A stretch of 64,000 nucleotides of DNA from Rozella allomycis CSF55. Taxonomy: Eukaryota > Rozellomycota. The notes below the pieces were generated by a model. That model ran no database searches. It saw nothing but the letters and a program-made list of their open reading frames with translations, and had not been told where the DNA came from. Within the stretch, counting starts at the first letter, position 1; the number at the start of each line of letters is the position of its first letter. Shown in pieces: positions 44,794 through 57,914 of the stretch. The position numbers and the translations under genes are program-made. The DNA lies in the NCBI GenBank assembly GCA_000442015.1, contig KE560949.1, positions 24,835 through 88,834 on the forward strand, written 5' to 3'.

Positions 44794-44906
44794 ACCATTT
44801 TGCATTGGGGAAATAGAAACGCATGTATTTAAATGCACTTAGATGTATCAAATTACGTAAAGAAAATTAACAAAATAAAGATTTTATTGATATCAATTAG
44901 AACCAT

Positions 44907-47900
44907 TTAATATATTGAGTAGGATAGTTCATTTTCTTGAGTCTCTATAAAGCATAATGCCTCCTTACAGTTGCAATCGTTGACTTTCATTTTTTGTATC
45001 ACCGTTTCTAACCTTTTAATTAAATTGAAATGTGCAGATTTTCTTGTTCCCATTGAATTTTGATAGCCATATATTGCTATTCTTACAAACAAAAATAAAT
45101 TCTATTACACAGTGAAAATGTTCTTTTGAACATTAAATTGTATATTTTTCTTTTGTTTTATTACACTATATGCATATTCTATAGATTCAAATAACGCCTT
45201 AAAAATGAAGTCTGTATTACAATCTTTATAGACTCGCTTGTTTAATTCCTTAAGGTACAAGTGGAGTTTTAAACCACACAAGTAAAAATTGAGGTATAAA
45301 TTTAGGAGCATAATGTTTAAGCTATTCAATTCAGGATCAAAATATAGGGGATGTAGCTTAGACTTTAGAAACCAATTGTTTTTTGATAAAATATTTTACT
45401 GTTTCAATTTGGTTTTAAGTTTTTCTCCAAAATGGTTTCCACATTCGACCGTAAGTGTATCTGCAATGTTGAAGCCAACAAATTTAGAATAATCACAAAT
45501 TACTTCTAAGTTCCTGCAATTTATCTGTAACCCACACCAAGGAAAACCTTTAATAGAATTTGAAATAATTTCATACATTCATTTTCAATCACGGAGCACT
45601 TCAATTCTGATGATTTATAGTTAACGTAGGTTTTCATTTCCTGGATAAAGCAATTGTATCCAGGAAAACCTTTTTCTAATCTTTGAACAAATTTATCAAC
45701 AATATCTTTATCTAGGGAAACGCATATAAAGTCATCAACGTATCGCATGACGAGGCAATTTTTATTGGCTATAAAATAACTTAAATGCTCTCTGTCCATT
45801 GAACCATAGAATAAAGAACACATTAAAGTTGACAAAATGGATCCTTGAGGAACACCGCACTTTTGTTCATAATAATCTTTGCCAATCTATTAACACATAT
45901 TGAATTTGTTACCTTTACTAAATTATGTTTCAAATGATTTTCCAAAAGATTCAACAGGGATTCTTTATCTTCAATAGGATGTGCAACTTGATCAACAATA
46001 ATAGCGTTTGATAATTCATTAAACTCCTTGTTAACGAATGCATCGAAAACAGATTTGCAAGCAATATCGTCAGCCTCTCTGAAGAATTTGCGTTTGATTT
46101 TATCAAAAGATTTACAAACCATAAAATATCTTCTGATCAAATAATAGTCATCATTCAATAATCTACTGATGATAGGCAGCAATTTATCGCAGGGAATCGA
46201 GTCAAAGCAAGCTCGTACATCTAACTTGGCCATATAAAAACGTTTAAACGTCACAGATTGACAATTATTATCATGAAATTTTCTTACTTTGGATCAATCT
46301 TACATGAATGAGCAAAGGCTTTCAATCTATCATGTATATCAGACAAACCTAGCACCGAAACTCCAAGAGACTCTTGTTTCTGAACATTATAAAACATAGT
46401 TAATCTTACTTTTTCTTTTAGCAACACACAAAATAGATTTTGAAGCATTGAATTAATCGACATTCCATGCGGATTTAATGGATGTTTGTTTGCTATTTCC
46501 TTGCAAAGAATTGGCTATTATATGTATACCAAGGGTATTGCGTTCTTCCTTTTAAGATTAACTATTGGGCGCATCCCGTTTTCTTTAGGTAACAATCTCA
46601 TAAATGAAAAACCAAGCGTCCTGTTGGCCATGGTGGTCAACGCTTGTTTCTAATCATTTAAAATATGAATAGTTACTGTTCGTACAGGCTGATAAAGATC
46701 GTTTATGATATTTTCTAACACAGGATTCGACAAGGCAATCCAGACATCGTGTCGAAAATAGAATATTCTATGTCGATATGACGTTGTTTCAGTGACATAG
46801 AAATGTCCCTTTCATACACGCTTAAATAATTTACTCTGATTAGTGGAATAATAAAGCCATTAAAGATCCATTTGAGTAGATTGTGAACAAGTTTTGTGGC
46901 ACAAGATATTTCTGTCTTTGAGTATTTTGATTTCTCACTAAAGAGCCATTTAAATTCTTTTATTTTTATCCCTTGCATTATTTCATGCATATCAATAGTC
47001 TCCCGTCTTCGTAATGAGACAAAAGTAGAAATCTTTTTGAATAAAACTTTCTTATTGTGTTCTCCTGTTAATTCAGATGGAATAATCTTCTGATAAACAC
47101 ATATTAAAAATCGAACGACCTTGTTTTCCAATAAATACACATTGTACTTTTTCATAAGGGGTATGTTCGTTGTTTATTATTGGACAGTATTCATTGAGTA
47201 ATGGATATGTGTTAGTTTTAGAGGCCTTTATTAGGATTTTTTTAAAGTATTCTGTGCCCTTTTTCATCATATTGTTTAGTTTTTTGCACATGAAAACTTG
47301 GTTGAGCATAAAATCGATTTCATCGTAATTTGAACAATTAAAAATGTCTATTCAGGCAGCTTGAATTATATTACGAGTTTGAGGAAACCCAAAAAGTGGG
47401 ACATTTTTGTTCAAGAAGGCTGGCCTGGCATAGTAAATCCTGGATCTCTCGATATCTGAATTAGCTTGATTTTCTTTTTTCGCCTCAACTGGCGGCCCTG
47501 TAATTTGGATATAAGCATCTTTCTCTGAGATCTTTCGAAATAGAAATGACTTTGTCAATAATGTAATGTAGGGTTCCTCCCCGTATTGTTGGACAAAATT
47601 ATGCCAAAAAGGTAAAAGCATCATATTTACCAGAGTGTTCGGATTTGTATTTTCTAAAAGCATTTCAAAGTTCAATGAAGAGCTCTTATCATGACCAGAC
47701 GATGTGATAATACCTTTTTGAATCCAAGTGTTATTAAATTCTTAGTTCCCTTATTTATTTCTTCCAGAATACAATTCACAAGCAAATCTTTAAGGGGTAT
47801 CTTTGATGATTTTATATTCATGTGTGTCAAATTGCCGTACTCTTCTTTTCGTATCACAATCTTGAACTCTTTTGCAAATTCATTATTTGAATATAAGTTG

Positions 47901-47962
47901 AAAACTTGGGTAAAATCTATAATAACAAACTCTGTTGAATTAAATATAGCTTCCAAAATCAT
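44907..47962 (-). CDS. TERT: Telomerase reverse transcriptase
   Basis: Twelve exons and eleven introns of 26-30 nt give an open frame of 917 residues. TRBD: KTNTYPLLNEYCP region, RFLICVYQKIIPSELTG, the FVSLRRRETIDMHEIMQGIK motif, and motif T/T' HFYVTETTS. RT motifs: 1 and 2 (FSFMRLLPKENGMRPIVNLK), A with the first Asp (FYMAKLDVRACFDSIP), B' (CGVPQGSILSTLMCSLFYG), C with the catalytic pair (MRYVDDFICVS), D, and E (CFPWCGLQI). A CTE follows. TERT copies the RNA template to extend telomeres. Two of the introns (46262-46287 and 45373-45399) have a GTAA donor but must end in TTG to keep the frame. The start codon is 28 bp from the divergent P450 reductase start. The N-terminal TEN region is not clearly recognisable. 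Confidence 0.95.
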
Positions 47963-47990
47963 TTATAGTTTGCCTTTGAAATTTCCGACC

Positions 47991-50108
47991 ATGTTTGCCG
48001 TTTTCGACGTTTGGGATTTTTTAATCCTGTTAGCATTAGCTATTGGATCTTTCTTGTATTTTAAAGGAAAAGACTTTACATTTTTTTCTAAAACGCGTGA
48101 AGTTGAAAAGGACACAACGCCAGTTCAGCAGGTTTCGGCATATATCAATACAAGAAACTTTGTTGAAAAAATGATTTTAAATAATAAGCATGTTATTATT
48201 TTCTATGGATCTCAAACTGGAACAGCTGAAGATTATGCAAATGGCTTGGCCAAGGAACTACAAGAATATGGATTGGAGTCGATTGCTGCTGATCTCGATG
48301 ATTATGATATGGATAATTTGAATAGTCTACCGAGTGATAGATTTGTCATTTTTCTTCTGGCTACCTACGGCGAAGGCGAGCCCACTGACAATGCCGCTGC
48401 TTTCTATTCTGGGTTAATGGAAAGCAATGAAAATTTGGAAAATGTTCATTTTGCCTTGTTTGGTCTAGGAAATACAACATATGAACATTATAACAAAGTT
48501 GGAAATGACGTTTTTGACAAACTAGTTAAATTGAACGCCGCTCCATTAATTGAGAAAGGCTTAGGCGATGCTGATAAATCGTAATCTTTATACTGAATTG
48601 TTTTATTAGAATGGAGGAAGACTTTTTAACTTGGAAGGAAACCCTGATTCCGGAGCTGTGCATATTTTTCAAAATCCCGCCAATTAAAAAGAACAGAAAG
48701 TAAATTTATGTTTTTAAGATCCTAAAGAGAGTGTATTTACAAATTAATAGAACTCGATTTTACAGACATAAAACCCAAAACTAGATGGGGTAGCAAAAAG
48801 TAAAAGGTTTTAAAATGCTTAATTAGCCCAAACGTTTATGATGCGAATAATCCATATTATACCAAAATTGTTGGCTACAAAAATTTGACGCCCTATGCTG
48901 ATAGAGTTTGCATGAAAATTGACCTCCAAATCGAAAAAGATTTGGCATACCAAACTGGAGATCATTTAGGTGTATTACCTGAGAACGATCCCGATAAAGT
49001 TCTATTGTTAGCCACCTTGTTAGGAATTTGTGAAAAACTGGATGAAATGTTCAATTTAATTCCAGTGGACCCTTCATCTAAAAAGTCTATTTTTCCTTGC
49101 CCAACTACTCATAGAATCGCATTAACAAATTTCATTGATATTTTAGCCATTCCAAAAACAAGCACCGTTGCATTATTGGCAGATTACGCGGAAAATGAAG
49201 GTGAAAAAGACCATTTATTAAGTTTGATTGGTACAACAAACAAGGAGAGATATTACGATTACATTATCAACCCTTGTAGAACAATCATCAATATTTTACA
49301 AGAACATTCTTCGATCAAAATACCAGTGAATGTTCTATATGAATCATTACCGAAACTTCAAGTTAGATATTATTCAATATCTTCGTCGTCTTTAGTAAAA
49401 TAGTTTTAATCAAAGTAAAGATTTCACCTGAGACTGTATCAATTACAGCTGTGCGGCTCGAATACAAAACCACGTTAGGGGCAATTAGAAAGGGAATTGC
49501 AACACACTTTCTTTTCAATAAATCGCAAGAATTAAACTCGGGAATTCCAGTCTTTATTAGAAAATCAAACTTTAGATTACCAAAGAATCCTCAATTACCT
49601 GTGATTATGATAGGGCCTGGAACTGGAATAGCTCCATTCTTTGCGTTTATTCAAGAACGAGCATTTAAGAAGAGTAACGGTAACTAAAAGCATATCTCTC
49701 TATTAGGACAACCAATTGGACCAACAGTTCTTTATTTTGGTTGTAGAAACGAATCAAGAGATTTCATGTATAAAGACGAATTGACTACATACGTAGAATC
49801 AGGGTTACTTACTCTGCACACAGCGTTCTCCAGAGACCAAGTACTTTGTTTTCATTATGCTTATTTAGGAAAAGAAAATATATGTCCAAAATAGGTTGCT
49901 CGAAAATGGCCAAGAGATGTATGAATTGGTCAATAACAAAAACGCGGTGATATATGTTTGCGGAGATGCCAAGAATATGGCGAGAGAAGTGAACAAGGCT
50001 TGGTGTGATATTTTTGAAAAGCACGGTTCAATGTCACAACAACAAGCTGTTGACAAAGTTAAACAATTACGCTCTAAAGGTCGATATTTAGAGGATATTT
50101 GGAGTTGA
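47991..50108 (+). CDS. CPR: NADPH-cytochrome P450 reductase
   Basis: Seven exons (introns 29, 28, 27, 26, 27, 28 nt) encode 650 residues. N-terminal membrane anchor (FLILLALAIGSFLYF), FMN domain (FYGSQTGTAEDYANGLAKEL, LATYGEGEPTDNA, FGLGNTTYEHYN), FAD domain (YQTGDHLGVLPEND, RYYSISSSS), NADPH domain (IGPGTGIAPFFAFIQER, YFGCRNESRDFMYKDEL, YVCGDAKNMAREV) and the terminal YLEDIWS with its flavin-stacking Trp. It passes electrons from NADPH to ER cytochromes P450, squalene monooxygenase and haem oxygenase. Splicing is fixed by the family pattern. Confidence 0.96.
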
Positions 50109-50192
50109 ATAATAAAATAGATTATTGTCAAATGTTCATTTATCAATTTTAAGTTATTGTAGTCGGATTGCGAAAGACGAAATTTCTGGTTT

Positions 50193-51681
<1,489 letters not shown>

Positions 51682-51760
51682 TCATTAAATATAAATCTAA
51701 TAAACCTTTTATACATTTAGTGTTGAAATTGTTCACGCCCAAATCCCAGCCACCAAAAAA

Positions 51761-52951
51761 ATGAATTATCTAACGCCTTTTCAGAAAGGCCTACTGGCAT
51801 TATTCCTTGTTGTATTCTTAGAAAGCGCTTCAGACTTTCTTATTCAAGTAATTTTCAGGCCTATATTTTATGCTTAGCACTTTCAACGCGAAGCTGTAAA
51901 GATTGAGCATACCAATCGATCATTCATGTCTACATATTTCGCCATGTTCGTTTTACAATTTTATTTACCTATGTTTTACTTTGGGTAAGCTATTTTGACT
52001 ATTCGTGACACAGAAAATCAGTTAAGCAATGCTATGGTCAAAAACCTGAGTGTGTCGTTTCTTCAACTAAAACAAACTCTGTATATTCTGACAAAGAAAA
52101 AGAAAAATCTCTTCGAACTGAGGAAACTGAAAGTTGTAAGAATAGTGACCATGGTCCGTATACATTTAACAAGGTAAAAGAATGTGATTTGAAAAATGTA
52201 GACATTCAAAATATCTATTTTATTTGGCTTTCTGTACTTTATTGAAATGTATTTTGATACATTCTCGCTGTGCTCTATATCTGTCGCATCTAGCTCAATC
52301 CTCAGCAACATGTCATCTATCTTTACTCTAATCCTGTCCATCCCTTTGAAAATTGAAAGGGCTACGTTTTTTAAAGTGATTGCCGCGATAATTACAATTG
52401 CTAGTGCAGGATTACTGTGCCTTGATACTGAAAGCAATCACCCAATGGGAATTATATTTGCGTTACTTTGTGCATTTGCTTTTAGTTGTTATTCAGTTCT
52501 TTTGAGAAAATTGGCACCCCAAGAAGACAGATTAAATACTGTATTGTTATTTGGCTTGGTTGGTGTGATTAATTTGCTTACCCTGTGGCCATTTATGTTT
52601 ATTTTACATTACATGGGAGTTGAAACACTGGAAATACCCCCTAAATCTGTTATGATTGAATTAATTCTGACTCATGTCATTTGTACATTTCCTCAAGTCT
52701 ATTTCTTGATCTATGCCCAGAAACGAACGTCACCTGTAGTAGTCTCGATTGGCATGGGAATGAGTATTCCTTTATCCATTGTTGGAAACATATTGATTAA
52801 TAATGAATTTCCTACACCCATGATGTTAATATCTGGTATATGCGCATTAGTTGGCTTTGTGTTTGTTAATTTGGCTGAATTTAAACCAAAGTGGGATGAA
52901 ATAATCCAGTCCCGGATTACGTCTTTTTTCCACAAGAATTTTTGCCGGTAG
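51761..52951 (+). CDS. Drug/metabolite-superfamily transporter, SLC35F5-like
   Basis: Four exons (introns 30, 29, 28 nt) encode 367 residues with about ten hydrophobic helices split by a polar loop of about 60 residues after the second helix. The wording (FFKVIAAIITIASAGLLCLD, FAFSCYSVLLRKLAP, VYFLIYAQKRTSPVVVSIGM, ICALVGFVFVNLAE) fits the SLC35F5/EamA group, including the long polar loop. Members are solute carriers of vacuolar or Golgi membranes with mostly unknown substrates. Follows VPS4 by about 80 bp. Confidence 0.82.
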
Positions 52952-53032
52952 CGTTCCTTCAAGCCTGGAATATGCTGATGCAAATAAACTTAATATTTTA
53001 GTATTTGAAAATAAGAGAAGCACCGATTTTAT

Positions 53033-53954
53033 TTAAAACAATTTATCTAGAGCCTTCTTAGACACTTCGACACCAAAGAAACAAGCAGCATTGGCAGGGA
53101 ACGCTCTGATCATGGCTGGACCTAATCCTCTAAATAGGGCGCCTGGGCCTTCATTTTTGACAAGCTTAGAAAACACATCAACTGCTCCTGTGTACATGCC
53201 CTCTGGTGCTGACTGTAATCTTGATTTAACAACATCTGCAGGTATTGCTACCGCCCAGTTAGCTATTCCGGCTGCACCTCCTGCAAACAAAACTGCCATC
53301 GAATTCAATTGGTCAGGAGTGGATCCAGCTGGAGTTAATAATTTTTTTGTTATTTCATACGCGCCAAAATAGGCGACTGATCCTGGAATATCTCTTGCTA
53401 AAGTTGCACCAGTTCCCCTAAAGATTGATCTCATACCACCCTCCTTGTATAATTTAGCTGCAGCATCGATAGGCCCAGAATATAGCTTTTCCTTTCCTGC
53501 ACCTTGTGTCTGCAAAAGCACTTTAATTCTTTCCGATGGCGCCATTAGGGCAGTAGCAGGAATTGCGGAAAATCCACCCGCAAATAGAATTTGAGACATC
53601 GCTAATGGCTCATCTGGTCCACTTCTCCATAAAGTTTTGGCGATGGATTTGCCAAGATCATATCCCCAAAAGCATATTGCAAATATCGGTGTGACCTATG
53701 TCATATTATTGAGCATTAGTTACTCCAACAAGAGGGGTGGCCATTCCTCTGTATAATCCTTTTATGCCTTCTTTTGCAAATATAGTTTTAACCGCATTGA
53801 ACAAACCTGTGTATTCTTTAGATGTTTGGAGACGAACTTTGATCAAATCAAATGGATGACCAACAAAAACAAGACACATGCCTCCAAATCCGCCAGATAA
53901 GAAACTTTTGATACTTTGATATTTGTTGACCTTGGCTGATTCAGTGTCCGACAT
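53033..53954 (-). CDS. CRC1: Mitochondrial carnitine/acylcarnitine carrier
   Basis: Two exons (28-nt intron) encode 297 residues, three mitochondrial-carrier repeats with the Px[DE]xx[KR] signatures [27 protein letters not shown] and [25 protein letters not shown] in repeat 2 and the [23 protein letters not shown] wording of repeat 3 identify the carnitine/acylcarnitine branch (SLC25A20/CRC1). It exchanges acylcarnitine for carnitine across the inner membrane for beta-oxidation of fatty acids. Convergent with the SLC35F5-like gene. Confidence 0.92.
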
Positions 53955-54203
53955 TGCTTACCAGGGTATTTCCATGTGAAATATTTAAAATATGTCTCAT
54001 GTGAACGTGTAGGATATCTCTTTCAGTTTAGTTATAAATTCAAACTCGTTTTACACTTAATTTACACCTTAATCAATATTATATTTTCTGTCAAGCAAAT
54101 TCGCAATTTATTTCTACGAGTCTATTTACTAGTATTATTTGGCGCGTCAGCAATTAATTTCTCCCTAAATGATGGTGAGATATGAGAAATCGAAATTTCT
54201 AAA

Positions 54204-56478
54204 ATGCCTGTCCATCATTTAGATTTTTTTCTTGCCGAAATAAGAGTTATACATAATGATAAACTCTCTTCTATTGAAGGAATAAGACTTGGAATTGATG
54301 CTCAATATTGGTTACGTCGTATAGTTGGAAGAGAAGCGTACCATACGATGATGGGAGGTGCTCCCTGGGACTTTAGAGCACACATAGAAAAAGAAATTAA
54401 TATTCTAAAGTAAATTTTTAGTCTATAATTGTTAAAGAAAATTAAAAATCACGCCAGTTTTTGTATTTCCGGGGTTGTCGTTGTGTGTTAAAGGGAGCAA
54501 GCCAAAATTTCCTAATGACAAGGAGCGAATGGAAAAACGGGAGGCTGCTTGGAATCTTTATGAGAACGGAGAAGTTGATAAAGCATTGAATCTATTTTCG
54601 TCGACATCCAGTATCTATAATTTTCATGAATAATATAGATGGCCAAAGTAATGAAATGATGATGCAACACTTGATGCTTATTTTAAGAGAATTGAATGTT
54701 GAATTTATGAGAGCTCCATATTCGTCGTTGGCTCAATTGGCATACTTTGCTTCCAGTGAAATCAATTACGTACATTTAGTTTTCGCTCCTTCTGATATTC
54801 TACTGTATCAAGTAGAGAGAGTGATAATTGCTCTTGATTGCGACAAAGATGTTTGCAATTGGGTTGACAAGGAGCAATTGTTGCATGAAATCCAGTTAGA
54901 CGAAGATCAATTTTTAGATTTTTGTTTATTGGCTGGATATGAAGACTGCCCAACCTTTCCTCCTTTTGCTGAGACCCCTGGATCTTTCAATATAAAGTCC
55001 GTATTTGAGATTTTCAAGCAATATGGCTCTGGATCATATATTATTTCTAGTTATTACGATCACCCTAAAGTCAAGGAGATTAACTATGGAGATATATTCG
55101 CGAGATCTAAATGTTACGTAAAACATCATTTAATCATGGATGAAAATGCAAGTGTGCAGCCCCTCGACATGGACACATCTCCTTCGTAAAAATGAATTTT
55201 ATTGATTATAGCGACTTACATGAAATAATAGGAAGTCAATTACCACAAGTTGTTTATTTTCTTTTGTCTCTTGGCTATCTTTCTCCTCATACGATCAATG
55301 GTCTTTTAAGTGGAAACTTTATGGAATATCGACCCTTGTGTGGTGGGAATACCAAGGAATACAAAAATTTCTTGAGAGATCACATAGCTACTTACACTCA
55401 AACTTTGAATTATTTGACCCATACTTTGCACGGGTACTTTAGAAATTCTAAAGTGGTAAGAGGTACCTTAAATCACTATTAGAATGTTTCATATTGGTTT
55501 GATTATGAACACAAGCTAAAGGTCCCATTGGAGCACAACTTTAGCCCCTCGCTTTACGAGTCTCTAAATTGGATTGTTCCACATGACTTTCGACATTTCA
55601 TTCATCAACTTAACGTAAATAATTTTCTATTTATTAATAAGCAAAACAAGACTGATTTATTTGCTTGTTTAAGGTTCCTTCGCATATCCCCTGAAAGTGG
55701 GTATAGAACCAGGGGTTTGTTGTCGAATTCGCCATTAACAACGAAAGATGAAGTTTTGGCATCAATTTTTTGGAGATTTTTGGAGTTGAGAAATTTTATT
55801 GACACTGAACACATCTTGACATTTAACGGTACTGCATTGTCTACCTTGGAAACCTTACATCAAGAAGAAATACTATTAGCTGTTGAACTGATGAAGTCCA
55901 AGTTACTTCATGGTAGACCGTTTTCCAATGAAATCTTAGAATTGGAATCTAAAGAAGATGTCTACATTCGCTTGATATCCAGAGCTTGTTGTTTACTTCA
56001 TCCAATTTCCAAGTTGGACTCCCAGTGGAATGGTAAAGTTGATAGGTACTTGTTGCCTTTTGTTTCATGCATCAATTCTTTGAAAAGCTCTTTTAGAGGT
56101 TTAATGGATGCAATACTAGTTAGTCTTGCCTATCACGACCACTTAGAACTTACTCCTACTCAATTTCATGATATTTTAACCTCTATGCCATTTTCAATTC
56201 AATCTTCCTCGGCTCTTGGCTGTCTTTGCTCACGTTTCCTTCAATTATACAAACTCGAGTCTGGACCAAAAATATTCAAAACTCTTTCATCAGAGTACAC
56301 TGGTTGGGGTAACGTTGCAATGGACCTTAAAGTCTGTATGGAATTCTTTGATCAAGTAACTGCCGTTGTTAAATTTATTTATCAAAACTTTCGCGGGATT
56401 CCCGAGGCTGTCTATAATGAATTCTCTGAAGCCAATGATTGGCTTCAAGGACCAAAAAAATTACTTTTAAATATATAA
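54204..56478 (+). CDS. MKT1: MKT1-like post-transcriptional regulator
   Basis: Five exons (introns 28, 28, 26, 27 nt) encode 721 residues. The N-terminal half is an XPG/PIN-like nuclease fold (IRLGIDAQYWLRRIVG, RAPYSSLAQLAYF, DEDQFLDFCLLAGYEDCPTFP); catalytic acids are only partly kept, as in yeast Mkt1. The C-terminal half is the MKT1-specific helical domain (LRNFIDTEHILTFNG, GPKIFKTLSSEYTGWGNVAMDL). Yeast Mkt1 acts with Pbp1 and Pbp4 in regulating mRNAs such as HO and those for mitochondrial proteins. The family is largely fungal (also in trypanosomes), which is useful for placing the organism. Confidence 0.9.
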
Positions 56479-56626
56479 AGCGCTATTTTGTTCCTTTTTA
56501 TTTTAAATTTGTTCCTGTTCTAGTATTTGTTGATTGGGCGGCTTAGTTACGGGAATCGCCCGACATTGTTTAGTCGCATTGTAAAATTAAACCTTGATTG
56601 TAATCACTAGTCATTATAATAAAACA

Positions 56627-57797
56627 ATGGGTATTTGTGCTAGCAAAGAAGATCAAGAGAACAAACGCAAAAATGAAGAGATTGAGAATCAATTAAAAAA
56701 TGAACAATTAAAAGCCAGCAAGGAAGTAAAGATGCTTTTATTGGGTAAGATGGTCTTGATTGATTAATATAGGTGCTGGTGAATCCGGCAAGAGTACTAT
56801 TCTTAAACAGATGAAATACATTTATGATGGTGGTTACAATGAAGACGAGAAAGATTCTTTCAAAGAAATTATCTTCTCTAACACAGTTCAGTCCATGAGA
56901 GTTATCCTGGAGGCTATGGATCGATTATCAATTCCACTAGGAGATTCAGGCAACCAAAAGTTTAAGGATGTCCTTTTTGCTCTTCCAAGTCAAATCGAGA
57001 GTGAAAGTTTTCCAAAAGACGCCGCTGAAGCCATTAAGGCTTTATGGGCGGATACTGGAGTACAGGAAGCCTTCCGTCGCTCCTCTGAGTATCAATTGAA
57101 TGACTCTGCCAAATAGTAACCGTAATTTTTTTACTTAAGCAGCTACTTTGAGTCTATAGATCGTATTTCAGATCCTACGTACAAACCAACAGACCAGGAT
57201 GTTCTTCGTTCTCGTGTCAAGACCACAGGTATCACAGAAAGCACTTTTACAATTGGTGATTTAACATACAAGTATATTTATTGGGTGTTATTTTTAGGTT
57301 ATTTGATGTTGGTGGTCAAAGGTCTGAACGAAAGAAATGGATTCATTGTTTTGAAAACGTTACTGCTATTGTTTTCTTAGTGGCCATTTCTGAATATGAC
57401 CAGAAGTTGGTCGAAGATGAGTCTGTCAATCGAATGAATGAGGCCTTGACGTTGTTTGACTCTATTTGTAATAGCAGATGGTTCGTCAAAACCTCCATCA
57501 TCTTGTTTTTAAATAAGATTGATAGATTCAAAGATAAAATACTTGTTTCTCCCATCGAAGCTACATTTCCAGAATATACCGGTAAAATTATACCAGTGGC
57601 TACAAATAGGTGGTACTGACTTTGATTCAGCGTGCAAGTTCTTTTCAGACAAGTTTACATCTTTGAATCAATCAGAAACAAAGCAGATTTACGTCCACTT
57701 TACTTGTGCTACTGATACTAACCAAATTAAGTTTGTTATGGCTGCGGTTAATGATATTATCATTCAAGCTAATCTACGTGACTGTGGTCTCCTTTAA
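56627..57797 (+). CDS. Heterotrimeric G protein alpha subunit (Gi-like)
   Basis: Five exons (introns 28, 27, 26, 28 nt) encode 353 residues, the usual G-alpha size. MGICAS at the N-terminus carries the N-myristoylation Gly and palmitoylation Cys. P-loop GAGESGKST, helical domain, switch I with catalytic Arg ([11 protein letters not shown]), switch [23 protein letters not shown] and [12 protein letters not shown] are all present. It ends DCGLL, keeping the Cys four residues from the end that is ADP-ribosylated in Gi proteins by pertussis toxin. It couples GPCRs to cAMP or MAPK pathways. Confidence 0.95.
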
Positions 57798-57914
57798 AAC
57801 GTCAATAAATCAGCTTCTTTTCTTTGACAAGATATCATTTACCTTTTTCGAATACCTAAAAGTTGTAGACATACATTTTTTGATCTCGGCTGTTGCCTAG
57901 ATACTTTCAAAGGA

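Noticed and set aside
46283-46299. A 17-nt GT...AG intron in TERT
   Set aside because: It keeps the frame but would be nine bases shorter than any other intron; a 26-nt GT-TG intron or a one-base error is more likely.
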